A stretch of DNA of 13,528 nucleotides. Origin: an uncultured Lachnospiraceae bacterium (lineage in GTDB: Bacteria > Bacillota > Clostridia > Lachnospirales > Lachnospiraceae). The stretch is taken from contig CALGGL010000067.1 in assembly GCA_937915975.1 (NCBI GenBank), positions 1 to 13,528 of the forward strand, given 5' to 3'. The notes beneath the pieces were generated by a model that saw only the letters and a program-made list of their open reading frames with translations, did not search any database and was not told where the DNA came from. Both the position numbers and the translations under genes were made by a program. Numbering within the stretch: the first letter of the stretch is position 1; the number at the start of each line of letters is the position of its first letter. Positions 6,999 through 13,528 of the stretch are shown here, piece by piece.

Positions 6999-9167
6999 AT
7001 GGACGCTATTAATAAAAATGACAGATTCAATGGAAGCTTCAAAAAGCTTATCAGGATGGTTGTTTTGTGTGCTTGTGGAATATTGATTAACTTGGGCGGT
7101 GCGGCACTTGCCGAGTGGCTTGAGCTTCCTTTGTTTCTTGATACCATAGGAACGGTTCTTACTGCCGGTCTGGGAGGCTTTGTGCCGGGTGTTACAGTAG
7201 GTCTTTTATCCAATGTTATCAAGGCGCTTACTACCGATCCGGTGTCTATATATTATGGCTTTATAAATGTTTTAATTGCGGTTATCACTGCATTCTTTAC
7301 ACAAAAAGGATACCTTAAAAAAATATGGACTACTCTTTTATATGTTTTGATAATATCACTTATCGGCGGTATTGTAAGTGCCATACTTACATGGTTTTTA
7401 TATGGCTTTGCAGGAGAAGGAATATCTGTCCCTTTTGTAAAATATCTCTATAATAATGGGACATTTAATATGTTCCAGGCGCAGCTTTTGGCTGACTTTA
7501 TTATTGACCTTGCCGATAAGGCCGTTACTGTAATTATACTACTTATTGTGCTCTTTATTATTCCCGAAAAGGTTAAGGAGAGTATGTGGGTTGACGGCTG
7601 GAAGCAGACACCGCTTTCAAAGGAAGCAAGAAATGCAGCAAGAAGAACGAAGAATCGTTCACTGTCAGTTCGTACAAGGATACTTATACTTCTTATGAGT
7701 GCATGCTTTCTTATAGCTGCAGCATCCACTGTAATAAGCTTTATGCTTTATCGTGATTCCACTATCGATGACCATATTAAGCTTGGCGAGGGTGTTGCAT
7801 ACCTTGCTGCAAGTGTTGTGGATGCGGATCACGTGGATGATTATATAGAACAGGGCGAAGAGGCGGATGGATATCTTGATATTGAAAATCGTCTGTATAA
7901 CATAAGAAACAGCTCTCCTGATATACAGTATGTTTACGTATATAAGATAATGGAGGATGGCTGTCATGTTGTATTTGATCTTGATACTGACGGACTTGCA
8001 GGCTCCGAACCGGGAGATATAATTGAATTTGATGATGCATTTTCGAAATACCTGCCGGCACTTCTTGCGGGAGAAAAAATTGACCCGATTATCTCTGACG
8101 AAACCTATGGCTGGTTGCTTACCGTGTACCAACCGGTATATGACAGTAACGGAGTATGTCAATGCTACGCTGCAATTGATATATCCATGGATCAGCTAAG
8201 GGAGGATCAGCACAGCTTTTTTGCAAAGCTTATAGCGTTGTTCCTCGGATTCTTTATATTTGTTCTGACCGTAGGTCTTTGGATAGCGGAGTTTAATATT
8301 ATATATCCTGTAAATACTATGGCAACCAGTGCCAGCGGTTTTGCGTATAACAGTGATGAAGCACGTATGAACAGTGTGGAAAGGATTAAGGAACTGGATA
8401 TCCATACAGGTGATGAGATAGAAAATCTTTATCTCGCCTTGGTTAAGACAACTGAGGACAGTATGCAGTATGTTGCTGATATACAGGAACATACCGAAAC
8501 TATCTCCAATATGCAAAACGGTCTTATCATGGTTCTTGCGGATCTTGTCGAAAGCCGCGATAAATGTACCGGTGACCATGTTAAGAAGACAGCGGCTTAT
8601 GCAAGAATTATTATGAACAAGATGAAAGAAGAGGGAATATATAAGGATCAGGTTACCGATGAATTTATAGCCGATGTAGAGCATGCCGCACCTCTTCATG
8701 ATATAGGAAAGATAAAGGTTTCAGATACAATACTTAACAAGCCTGCACGGCTTACGGACGAGGAATTCACCGAAATGAAGAAGCATACTACCGCAGGTAA
8801 GGAAATTATTGATCAGGCTATTGCGATTGTACCGGATTCCGCTTATCTTAATGAGGCTAAAAATCTTTCCACCTACCACCATGAAAAATGGGACGGCTCA
8901 GGATATCCGGAGGGCCTTTCCGGAGAGGAAATTCCTCTTTCTGCACGTATCATGGCGGTTGCAGATGTATTTGATGCGCTTGTTTCAAACAGAAGCTATA
9001 AGAAAGGCTTTCCTTTTGAGAAAGCCATGGATATAATTCGTGAGGGCTTGGGAACACATTTTGATCCGTTGGTTGCACAGGCGTTTTTGGATGCGGAAGA
9101 TGAAGTAAGAAGAGTTGCAGAGGAACACAGCAAAAAGTATGATGGAGAAGTAAATGAAAAACAATAA
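6999..9167 (+). CDS. Membrane sensor HD-GYP phosphodiesterase with ECF-S-like N-terminal domain
   Basis: Numbering from Met at 6999 (722 aa). Residues about 20-190 form a multi-helix membrane region whose LPLFLDTIGTVLTAGLGG stretch resembles ECF-transporter S components. A helix at about 226-250 leads into a probable extracytoplasmic Cache/PAS-like sensor (250-405), then a helix (408-430), a HAMP-like and coiled linker, and an HD-GYP domain (about 515-700). The catalytic motifs are intact: LHDIGKI with the His-Asp pair at 567-568, and HHEKWDGSGYP at 627-637. HD-GYP enzymes hydrolyse cyclic di-GMP or related dinucleotides, so the protein probably links an external or membrane-bound signal to second-messenger breakdown. 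No GGDEF domain is present. It overlaps the lysozyme gene by 14 nt. The sensor ligand is unknown. Confidence 0.9.
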   Translation: MDAINKNDRFNGSFKKLIRMVVLCACGILINLGGAALAEWLELPLFLDTIGTVLTAGLGGFVPGVTVGLLSNVIKALTTDPVSIYYGFINVLIAVITAFFTQKGYLKKIWTTLLYVLIISLIGGIVSAILTWFLYGFAGEGISVPFVKYLYNNGTFNMFQAQLLADFIIDLADKAVTVIILLIVLFIIPEKVKESMWVDGWKQTPLSKEARNAARRTKNRSLSVRTRILILLMSACFLIAAASTVISFMLYRDSTIDDHIKLGEGVAYLAASVVDADHVDDYIEQGEEADGYLDIENRLYNIRNSSPDIQYVYVYKIMEDGCHVVFDLDTDGLAGSEPGDIIEFDDAFSKYLPALLAGEKIDPIISDETYGWLLTVYQPVYDSNGVCQCYAAIDISMDQLREDQHSFFAKLIALFLGFFIFVLTVGLWIAEFNIIYPVNTMATSASGFAYNSDEARMNSVERIKELDIHTGDEIENLYLALVKTTEDSMQYVADIQEHTETISNMQNGLIMVLADLVESRDKCTGDHVKKTAAYARIIMNKMKEEGIYKDQVTDEFIADVEHAAPLHDIGKIKVSDTILNKPARLTDEEFTEMKKHTTAGKEIIDQAIAIVPDSAYLNEAKNLSTYHHEKWDGSGYPEGLSGEEIPLSARIMAVADVFDALVSNRSYKKGFPFEKAMDIIREGLGTHFDPLVAQAFLDAEDEVRRVAEEHSKKYDGEVNEKQ

Positions 9168-10326
9168 GACGATTATAAGGATTTTAACCGTAAGTATATA
9201 TATAGTTGGATTTATAGCTGTAGTTCTCGGCGTGATACTTCTAAGCAGATTTATCTACAATAAAAGCTTTAAAAACGATAAAAATGCTGATGATAATACT
9301 ATTGCAGCAACACCTTTTGATGTAGTTTCCGAGACTGAAACGGAAGCAACGACTACCGAAGCAACGACAGAGGAAACTACGGAAGCAACGACAGAGGAGC
9401 CTGCCACTGAGGCGGAGCAATTGGCTGACGGCGAGGATGTTACTCCTCCGGTGTTGCTTGTTCTTAATCGGGAGCCGCAGATTAAGCAGTGGGAGAACTT
9501 TGATATTCACAAATATATCGGCTATGCGGATGACTGGGACAGAACACCTTTATTTGAGGTTTCCGGAAATGTTGATACTTCAGTTCTCGGTACTTATCCG
9601 CTTGAAATAACCATTACGGATGAAGCGGGAAATGTTACAAATGCCGAGATGAATGTAAGTGTTGTGAATGAGGTAGCTTCGGCACAGCCAAGACCGTCAT
9701 ATGAGTTTTCTGACTTTATAAGTGATTATAAAAATTCAAAAACCGAGCTTGGAATAGATGTATCAAGGTGGCAGGGAAGCATTGATTTTAACAAGGTAAA
9801 GGCGGCAGGCTGTGAATTTGTTATAATTCGAATCGGCGGCTATGATGACGGAAGTGTATATGTGGACAGTAACTATTATGCCAATATAAAAAATGCAAAG
9901 GCAGCAGGGCTTAAGGTTGGTATATATTATCACGCGGAGGAAAGAAGCGTTGAGGAGGTAAAGCAAAACGTCAAATGGCTTATGGGTGTTTTGGGAGATG
10001 AAAAGCTGGATTATCCTATAGCCTACGATTGGGAGGATTTTGCCAACTTTGAAAGCTATGAGATAAATCTTCATGATATAAATGATATATATGACACATT
10101 CCATGATGAGGTAGTTTCTTACGGATATGATGCTATGCTTTACAGCAGCAAGAATTATCTTTTATGTCTGTGGACAAATGAACATGATTATCCTGTTTGG
10201 CTGGCTCATTATACCGACAGCACGGATTACACCGGTGATTATATAATGTGGCAGAAGGGATGTACGGGTAGAATTGACGGCATTTCAGGTGATGTGGATT
10301 TTAACATAATGTATCTTGACAGATGA
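9154..10326 (+). CDS. Membrane-anchored GH25 muramidase with Ig-like domain
   Basis: The 390-aa protein starts with a short basic tail and one hydrophobic helix (about 8-33) without a clear signal-peptidase site, probably a signal anchor. A Thr/Glu-rich linker (60-88) follows, then an Ig-like (DUF5011/HYR-type) domain at about 95-172 containing LGTYPLEITITDEAGN. A glycoside hydrolase family 25 domain occupies 198-390. GH25 landmarks are GIDVSRWQG with Asp202, YDWE with Asp292 and Glu294 (the catalytic pair), and the closing VDFNIM. GH25 enzymes cut the MurNAc-GlcNAc bond of peptidoglycan. It overlaps the preceding gene by 14 nt and the LytTR gene follows closely, implying translational coupling. 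GGAG at 9144-9147 serves its ATG. Its job is more likely wall remodelling than phage lysis, as no phage genes are near. Confidence 0.93.
   Translation: MKNNKTIIRILTVSIYIVGFIAVVLGVILLSRFIYNKSFKNDKNADDNTIAATPFDVVSETETEATTTEATTEETTEATTEEPATEAEQLADGEDVTPPVLLVLNREPQIKQWENFDIHKYIGYADDWDRTPLFEVSGNVDTSVLGTYPLEITITDEAGNVTNAEMNVSVVNEVASAQPRPSYEFSDFISDYKNSKTELGIDVSRWQGSIDFNKVKAAGCEFVIIRIGGYDDGSVYVDSNYYANIKNAKAAGLKVGIYYHAEERSVEEVKQNVKWLMGVLGDEKLDYPIAYDWEDFANFESYEINLHDINDIYDTFHDEVVSYGYDAMLYSSKNYLLCLWTNEHDYPVWLAHYTDSTDYTGDYIMWQKGCTGRIDGISGDVDFNIMYLDR
9343..9392 (+). repeat. Degenerate direct repeat GAAGCAACGAC inside the muramidase linker
   Basis: Three exact copies of GAAGCAACGAC begin at 9343, 9358 and 9382 (steps of 15 and 24 nt). 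All are in frame and encode EATT units of the Thr/Glu linker. In-frame steps suggest expansion by slippage, so linker length may vary among strains. Confidence 0.75.
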
Positions 10327-10327
10327 T

Positions 10328-10332
10328 GGGAG
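10328..10332 (+). promoter_or_regulatory. Ribosome binding site favouring the internal LytTR start
   Basis: GGGAG lies 8 nt before ATG 10341. The earlier in-frame ATGs at 10323 and 10326 have no such site, although the first overlaps the muramidase stop as ATGA and could be used by reinitiation. Confidence 0.6.
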
Positions 10333-10340
10333 AAAGACAG

Positions 10341-10775
10341 ATGCAGGTTTTATATGAGCAGGCCGAGTCAAAGGAAGAGGAAAAGGCTGTAATTAAAGCC
10401 GTTTCCAAAACAGATGAAATTATTGCGGCGATTAAGCTTTTGGAAAACGGCACGGAAAGTATAGCGGTTACAAAGGATGAACAGACTTTTATGCTGGATA
10501 TAAGCAGTATATATTATGTCGAGTCTGTTGATAAAAAGACATTTATATATACTAAGAATAATTGTTATGAGGCAAAATACAGACTGTATGAGCTGGAGGA
10601 AATTCTTAATAATTATTTTTTAAGATGTGCCAAGGCGATGATAGTCAATATAAAAAAGATTAAATCCGTAAAGTCTGAGATTAACGGAAGAATGAATGCA
10701 AGATTGTTAAATGACGAAAATTTAATTATAGCAAGAAGCTATGTGAAGGAATTAAAAAAGAGGCTGGGGATTTAG
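10341..10775 (+). CDS. LytTR-family DNA-binding transcriptional regulator
   Basis: This 144-aa protein (150 aa if ATG 10323 is used) has a short N-terminal region and a LytTR DNA-binding domain at about residues 45-144. Recognisable elements are the strand IYYVESVDKKTFIYT, the LYELEEIL helix, FLRCAKAMIVNIKKI (Phe93, Arg95, Lys98, Asn103) and IIARSYVKELKKRLG at the end. There is no receiver domain, so it is not a standard response regulator. Stand-alone LytTR proteins paired with a membrane protein form LytTR regulatory systems, such as HdrRM and BrsRM of Streptococcus mutans, in which the membrane partner restrains the regulator and the regulator activates its own operon. The next gene, 3 bp downstream, encodes such a candidate membrane partner. 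No binding site was identified. Confidence 0.9.
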   Translation: MQVLYEQAESKEEEKAVIKAVSKTDEIIAAIKLLENGTESIAVTKDEQTFMLDISSIYYVESVDKKTFIYTKNNCYEAKYRLYELEEILNNYFLRCAKAMIVNIKKIKSVKSEINGRMNARLLNDENLIIARSYVKELKKRLGI

Positions 10776-10778
10776 GTT

Positions 10779-11222
10779 ATGAGTAATAAAAATATGGTTA
10801 AGAGAAAAATAAAAATAGTATTTGAACAGACGATGACAATATCCACCGGTATATTTTTTATGATTGGAATAGGTGGTGTGATTACTCATCTTAGCGGAAA
10901 AAGCTACAGTCTTGACTGGTATCATCCGCTATCTATTATTTTAATCGGTTTTTTATGTGCGCTTCCGACTCTTTTGCTTGAGGAAGCTGAAGGTGAAAAA
11001 AGCAGTTCGTTAAGAGTTTTTTTGCACTGTCTTTCGCTTTTTGCAATTGTCTCGTTTGCGGGATATATTTTCAACTGGTATAAGGATTTATCAAGTTATA
11101 TATCTGTTGCTGTAATATTTTTGGCGGTGTATGCTTTTGTATGGATATCTTCCCTTTGGATGAGTAAGGTGGATGAAAACAAGATAAATAAAGCTTTGGA
11201 AAAGCTTCATGATGATGAATAA
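10779..11222 (+). CDS. DUF3021 family four-helix membrane protein
   Basis: A 147-aa integral membrane protein with four predicted helices at about residues 19-38, 49-68, 80-99 and 106-128, and charged cytosolic ends (MSNKNMVKRKIK; KINKALEKLHDDE). Size, helix count and position directly after a LytTR gene match the DUF3021 family, a common partner of stand-alone LytTR regulators in Firmicutes. By analogy with HdrM and BrsM it may hold the regulator inactive until a membrane signal arrives; this is inference, not shown here. Its ATG lies 3 bp after the LytTR stop, with a weak GGGGA at 10766-10770 as ribosome binding site, so its translation is probably coupled to the upstream gene. A later in-frame ATG at residue 6 is a less likely start. 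Confidence 0.85.
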   Translation: MSNKNMVKRKIKIVFEQTMTISTGIFFMIGIGGVITHLSGKSYSLDWYHPLSIILIGFLCALPTLLLEEAEGEKSSSLRVFLHCLSLFAIVSFAGYIFNWYKDLSSYISVAVIFLAVYAFVWISSLWMSKVDENKINKALEKLHDDE

Positions 11223-11248
11223 AAAATAAAAACAGGTGGGTTTGGCAG

Positions 11249-11731
11249 ATGGGAGTAATAAGAGTAGCTGAAAACAGTGAAGAAATGCAACAGTTTGACG
11301 GTCTTAATATAATAAAGAGTCTTTGGAAGGAACAATCTATTTCAAATCCTGCTTATAACTCTGACTATCCGGGGTTATACAGAATATGTACTGACTTTGC
11401 GGACGGAGGCAGAATACTTGTTTTAAAGAATGAGATGGCATTTGTAGCCTATGGAACAAATGTCCTTGAGTTTATTACTAAAGAGGGGGCATATATTTAT
11501 CATCGTAATGTTCCTGAGGGTGAGTATGACGGATGCTATGATTCAAATGAAATGAAAAGGATTCTGTCGGAATATCTGGCGGCACATCCGGATTCCGTTT
11601 CGGATGGTTTGACCTTGTACAGGATAAAGCCGGAATGTAAATTTGATGATTTTATCGGACTTAAATCGGTGTTTATAACTGAGTTTAGGAAGAATATAAG
11701 ATTTTTGCTTTTAGATCGTTTAATGAGGTAA
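11249..11731 (+). CDS. 160-aa protein, diverged short relative of the following SPFH-like protein
   Basis: No database family is obvious, but it resembles the N-terminal half of the next gene product. Both begin MG followed by two hydrophobic residues, both have Trp-rich early segments, and both share a block: GRILVLKN then GTNVLEFITKEGAYIY (54-84) here, versus GMRFLVPK then GNKVEDYCVGPGGFVYD (44-76) there, each followed by a Gly-x-Tyr about seven to nine residues later. It ends at RFLLLDRLMR, about where its relative enters IADPMIFF, so the second half of an SPFH-like fold is missing. No signal peptide or transmembrane helix is clear. AGGTGG at 11234-11239 precedes the ATG by 9 nt. It follows DUF3021 by 26 bp and precedes the relative by 5 bp. 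Either a shortened duplicate or a dedicated partner. Confidence 0.7.
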   Translation: MGVIRVAENSEEMQQFDGLNIIKSLWKEQSISNPAYNSDYPGLYRICTDFADGGRILVLKNEMAFVAYGTNVLEFITKEGAYIYHRNVPEGEYDGCYDSNEMKRILSEYLAAHPDSVSDGLTLYRIKPECKFDDFIGLKSVFITEFRKNIRFLLLDRLMR

Positions 11732-11736
11732 AGTTT

Positions 11737-12513
11737 ATGGGATTTGTGGAAGTTTTTGGAGAAAAAGAATATGATGAGATTCCTCACATATGGTATGAAT
11801 TCTGGAATGCTAAAATCAGAGATAATGAGGATATAAAAACTGTTGCCAGTCGTAAAATAGAAGACGGTATGCGTTTTTTGGTGCCAAAGCATGTGGGACT
11901 TTTGTCTGTGCGTGGAAATAAGGTTGAGGATTACTGCGTGGGACCGGGCGGATTTGTGTATGATTCCAGATTTGAACCGGGGATTTATACATCTTATAAT
12001 AAGAAATATTGGAATCAGATTTATTCCAGCAACTACGATAAGCTGATGGACTATGATGATGCAAGGAATTATCATAATTTTACAAGCTCAGACAATACAA
12101 GAATTATTGCAGTAAGAATAGGTCAGACGGTTGAGTCGGATATTGAATTTAATGATATTCCTTTTATGGATATGGAGGATATGACGGAACATCAATTATC
12201 CGGAAAGCTTCATTTCGGTTATGTTATAGCTGATCCTATGATTTTCTTTACAAAAAACGGGAGTGATGTAGTGAAAATTCTCAAGGATGGAGGACTTAAT
12301 CCGTACGAATCTATGTTGCCTGTATTAAAGGATGAGCTGCTGAATGCTTTTGTCAGTGCAATAAGAGAAATGGATGTTGCATCAATCGGTGTTGACAAAT
12401 TTATTGAAAATAATTCATATATTTGGGCAAAGATTTCGAAGATTCTGGAGCCTATCTGGGTTATGAAACGTGGAATAGGTTTGTGGTGTTTTAATATTTT
12501 GGAAATTAATTAA
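11737..12513 (+). CDS. SPFH-like protein resembling the YdjI 'virion core protein' family, lacking the usual tail
   Basis: The 258-aa protein shows the pattern of the SPFH-domain family annotated as virion core protein-like (YdjI/YagL type). It has an MGFVEV opening, GMRFLVPKHVGLLSVRGNKVED then PGGFVYDSRFEPGIY (44-84), a LHFGYVIADPMIFF strand (158-171), a helix LKDELLNAFVSAI (197-209), SIGVDKF near 216-222, and a closing RGIGLWCFNI (245-254). Family members normally continue with a helical or zinc-ribbon tail; this one stops at once. Related proteins sit at the inner membrane face in envelope-stress contexts, for example B. subtilis YdjI in the ydjFGHI region. GAGG at 11725-11728 serves its ATG. 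The assignment is by pattern, not search. The stop is 12 nt before copy 3 of the GCGTGAGCCTTG repeat. Confidence 0.6.
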   Translation: MGFVEVFGEKEYDEIPHIWYEFWNAKIRDNEDIKTVASRKIEDGMRFLVPKHVGLLSVRGNKVEDYCVGPGGFVYDSRFEPGIYTSYNKKYWNQIYSSNYDKLMDYDDARNYHNFTSSDNTRIIAVRIGQTVESDIEFNDIPFMDMEDMTEHQLSGKLHFGYVIADPMIFFTKNGSDVVKILKDGGLNPYESMLPVLKDELLNAFVSAIREMDVASIGVDKFIENNSYIWAKISKILEPIWVMKRGIGLWCFNILEIN

Positions 12514-12525
12514 AACTGATATGGG

Positions 12526-12537
12526 GCGTGAGCCTTG
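12526..12537 (+). repeat. Post-stop repeat GCGTGAGCCTTG, copy 3
   Basis: Exact 12-nt copy, 12 nt after the stop of the SPFH-like gene. Similarity to copy 2 continues with CACATA. No inverted partner was found between here and the right edge. Confidence 0.85.
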
Positions 12538-12569
12538 TCACATAAAGTGCAACTTGGTTTTAGTTTTTT

Positions 12570-12597
12570 GCAACTTAAGCCGGTTGCTCTTTTTTTA
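12570..12597 (+). terminator. Probable intrinsic terminator of the six-gene array
   Basis: GCAAC (12570-12574) pairs with GTTGC (12583-12587), extendable by a T-G wobble, and is followed by TCTTTTTTTATT. GCAACTT also occurs at 12549-12555 and could pair with the same right arm, giving alternative folds. The stem is short but the T-run is strong. Confidence 0.6.
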
Positions 12598-12679
12598 TTC
12601 GGCAATATGGTGTATGCTTGGTTTGTCGTTAGGAAAGAAATAATAAAGGGTTTAGATTATAAAAGGAAAGAGGAAAAAT

Positions 12680-13528
12680 ATGAATGCTATTAAGGTCGAA
12701 CACTTGGTAAAAAAATATAAAGAACATCTTGCTGTGAATGATATTTCCTTTGAGGTAAAGGAAGGCGAGCTGTTTGCTTTTCTCGGGGAGAACGGTGCCG
12801 GAAAGTCCACAACGATTAATATTCTTTGTACTATTCTTGAAAGAACCTCGGGTTATGTGAAGATATTTGATAACGAGCTTGGTAAGGATGATAACAAAAT
12901 CAGAGATCTGATAGGCATAGTTTTTCAGAATTCGGTGCTTGATAACAAGCTTACGGTTAAAGAAAATCTTTATACGAGAGGTTCTTATTACGGACTTTCC
13001 AAGGGCAAGATAGATGAAAGACTTGGACAGTTTATGGAGGTCTTTGAGTTAAAGGAAATCTGGAACAGAAAGTACGAAAAGCTGTCCGGAGGACAAAGAA
13101 GAAGAGTGGATATAATAAGGGCACTTATAAATGAGCCGAAGATTCTTTTTTTGGATGAGCCGACGACAGGACTTGATCCGAAGTCAAGAAAGATTGTATG
13201 GGATTATATAGATTATCTAAAAAAAGAAAAGAAGCTTACAATATTCCTCACTACTCATTATATGGAGGAAACAAGGGATGCAGACCATGTTGTAATTCTT
13301 GATAAGGGTAATATAATAGCAACCGGTACACCGACAGAGTTAAAGACAAAGTACGCTTCGTCAAGACTTGTGTGGTATACGGATAAAAATGATGATAATG
13401 AAAAGCTTATATCAGAATTTGAATATTCCTATGATGCAGACCATTACAATATATTATTTAAAGATAATATAACGGAGTTTGTATATAAAAATAAAGACAG
13501 AATAACAGATTATGAGATAATAAAGGGA
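12680..13528 (+). CDS. ABC-2-type exporter ATP-binding protein (DrrA/CcmA-like), 3' end cut by window edge
   Basis: An open frame of 283 codons runs to the last base. Walker A GENGAGKST is at residues 36-44, Q-loop Gln83, signature LSGGQRRR at 135-142, Walker B ILFLDEP at 155-161 followed by TTGLDP, and switch His193 in LTTHYMEET. The ending IIATGTPTELK (212-222) and the following C-terminal domain fit the DrrA-type ATPases that drive ABC-2 permeases exporting drugs, lipids or polysaccharides. The substrate is unknown, and the permease is probably just beyond the edge. AGGA at 12671-12674 precedes the ATG by 5 nt. It lies beyond a terminator-like hairpin and so is probably a separate unit; no convincing promoter was seen in 12598-12670. 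Confidence 0.93.
   Translation, partial: MNAIKVEHLVKKYKEHLAVNDISFEVKEGELFAFLGENGAGKSTTINILCTILERTSGYVKIFDNELGKDDNKIRDLIGIVFQNSVLDNKLTVKENLYTRGSYYGLSKGKIDERLGQFMEVFELKEIWNRKYEKLSGGQRRRVDIIRALINEPKILFLDEPTTGLDPKSRKIVWDYIDYLKKEKKLTIFLTTHYMEETRDADHVVILDKGNIIATGTPTELKTKYASSRLVWYTDKNDDNEKLISEFEYSYDADHYNILFKDNITEFVYKNKDRITDYEIIKG

Noticed and set aside
8196..8699. 167-aa minus-strand open frame inside the HD-GYP gene
   Set aside because: Opposite strand of intact catalytic-domain coding sequence; no family resemblance or translation signals.
9343..9392. Repeat cluster considered as a CRISPR-like array
   Set aside because: Only three 11-nt copies with unequal in-frame steps inside a gene; it encodes a Thr/Glu protein linker.
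9154..10326. GH25 muramidase as evidence of a prophage endolysin
   Set aside because: It has a membrane anchor and Ig-like domain, and no holin, tail or other phage gene is nearby; it fits a host wall-remodelling enzyme.
11536..12075. 179-aa minus-strand open frame opposite the two SPFH-like genes
   Set aside because: Low-complexity Ile/Phe/Lys composition, no ribosome binding site, and it spans two convincing plus-strand genes; it is a shadow.
12607..12693. 27-codon frame before the ABC-2 ATPase gene, overlapping its start
   Set aside because: No ribosome binding site and no sign of a leader peptide; it simply overlaps the ATPase initiation region.

Overview
The window looks like chromosome of a low-GC, monoderm Clostridia species, most likely family Lachnospiraceae. 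This is inferred from AT-rich intergenic DNA, strong GGAGG-type ribosome binding sites before nearly every gene, heavy ATA/AGA codon use, and the gene repertoire (YitL/CvfB, LytTR-DUF3021 pair, HD-GYP fused to a membrane sensor, GH25 lysozyme). I cannot name the species from sequence alone.

Layout. Positions 1-34 hold the 5' part of a tRNA-Gln gene on the minus strand, cut by the window edge. It is divergent from a strongly promoted orphan gene (236-583) that ends in a hairpin. A metabolic block follows on the plus strand: cvfB/yitL-like RNA-binding regulator (679-1518), ridA (1538-1918), and ilvE (2045-3067) behind its own candidate promoter. The 303-bp gap 3068-3370 between the convergent ends of ilvE and an ABC permease is almost entirely one nested imperfect palindrome of about 298 bp. 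Minus-strand genes then encode a two-gene MacB/LolD-type ABC transporter: permease 3371-6007 and ATPase 6043-6744.

Divergent from it, 6999-12513 is a tight six-gene plus-strand array: a membrane sensor HD-GYP phosphodiesterase, a membrane-anchored GH25 muramidase, a LytTR regulator, a four-helix DUF3021 membrane protein, and two related proteins, the larger of which resembles the SPFH-like 'virion core protein' (YdjI-type) family. Spacings run from overlap to 26 bp, so co-transcription is likely. A terminator-like hairpin at 12570-12597 closes this array, and the ATPase gene of a second, ABC-2-type exporter (12680 onward) runs off the right edge.

Most notable. The six-gene array combines second-messenger turnover, wall hydrolysis, a regulator/membrane-inhibitor-like pair and membrane-scaffold-like proteins; it is a reasonable candidate for an uncharacterised envelope-sensing module. 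Separately, a 12-nt word, GCGTGAGCCTTG, occurs three times, each time 12-14 nt after the stop codon of a gene reading in the same direction. Two of these copies form the ends of the long palindrome. All functional statements are from motif recognition by eye; no database search was run.
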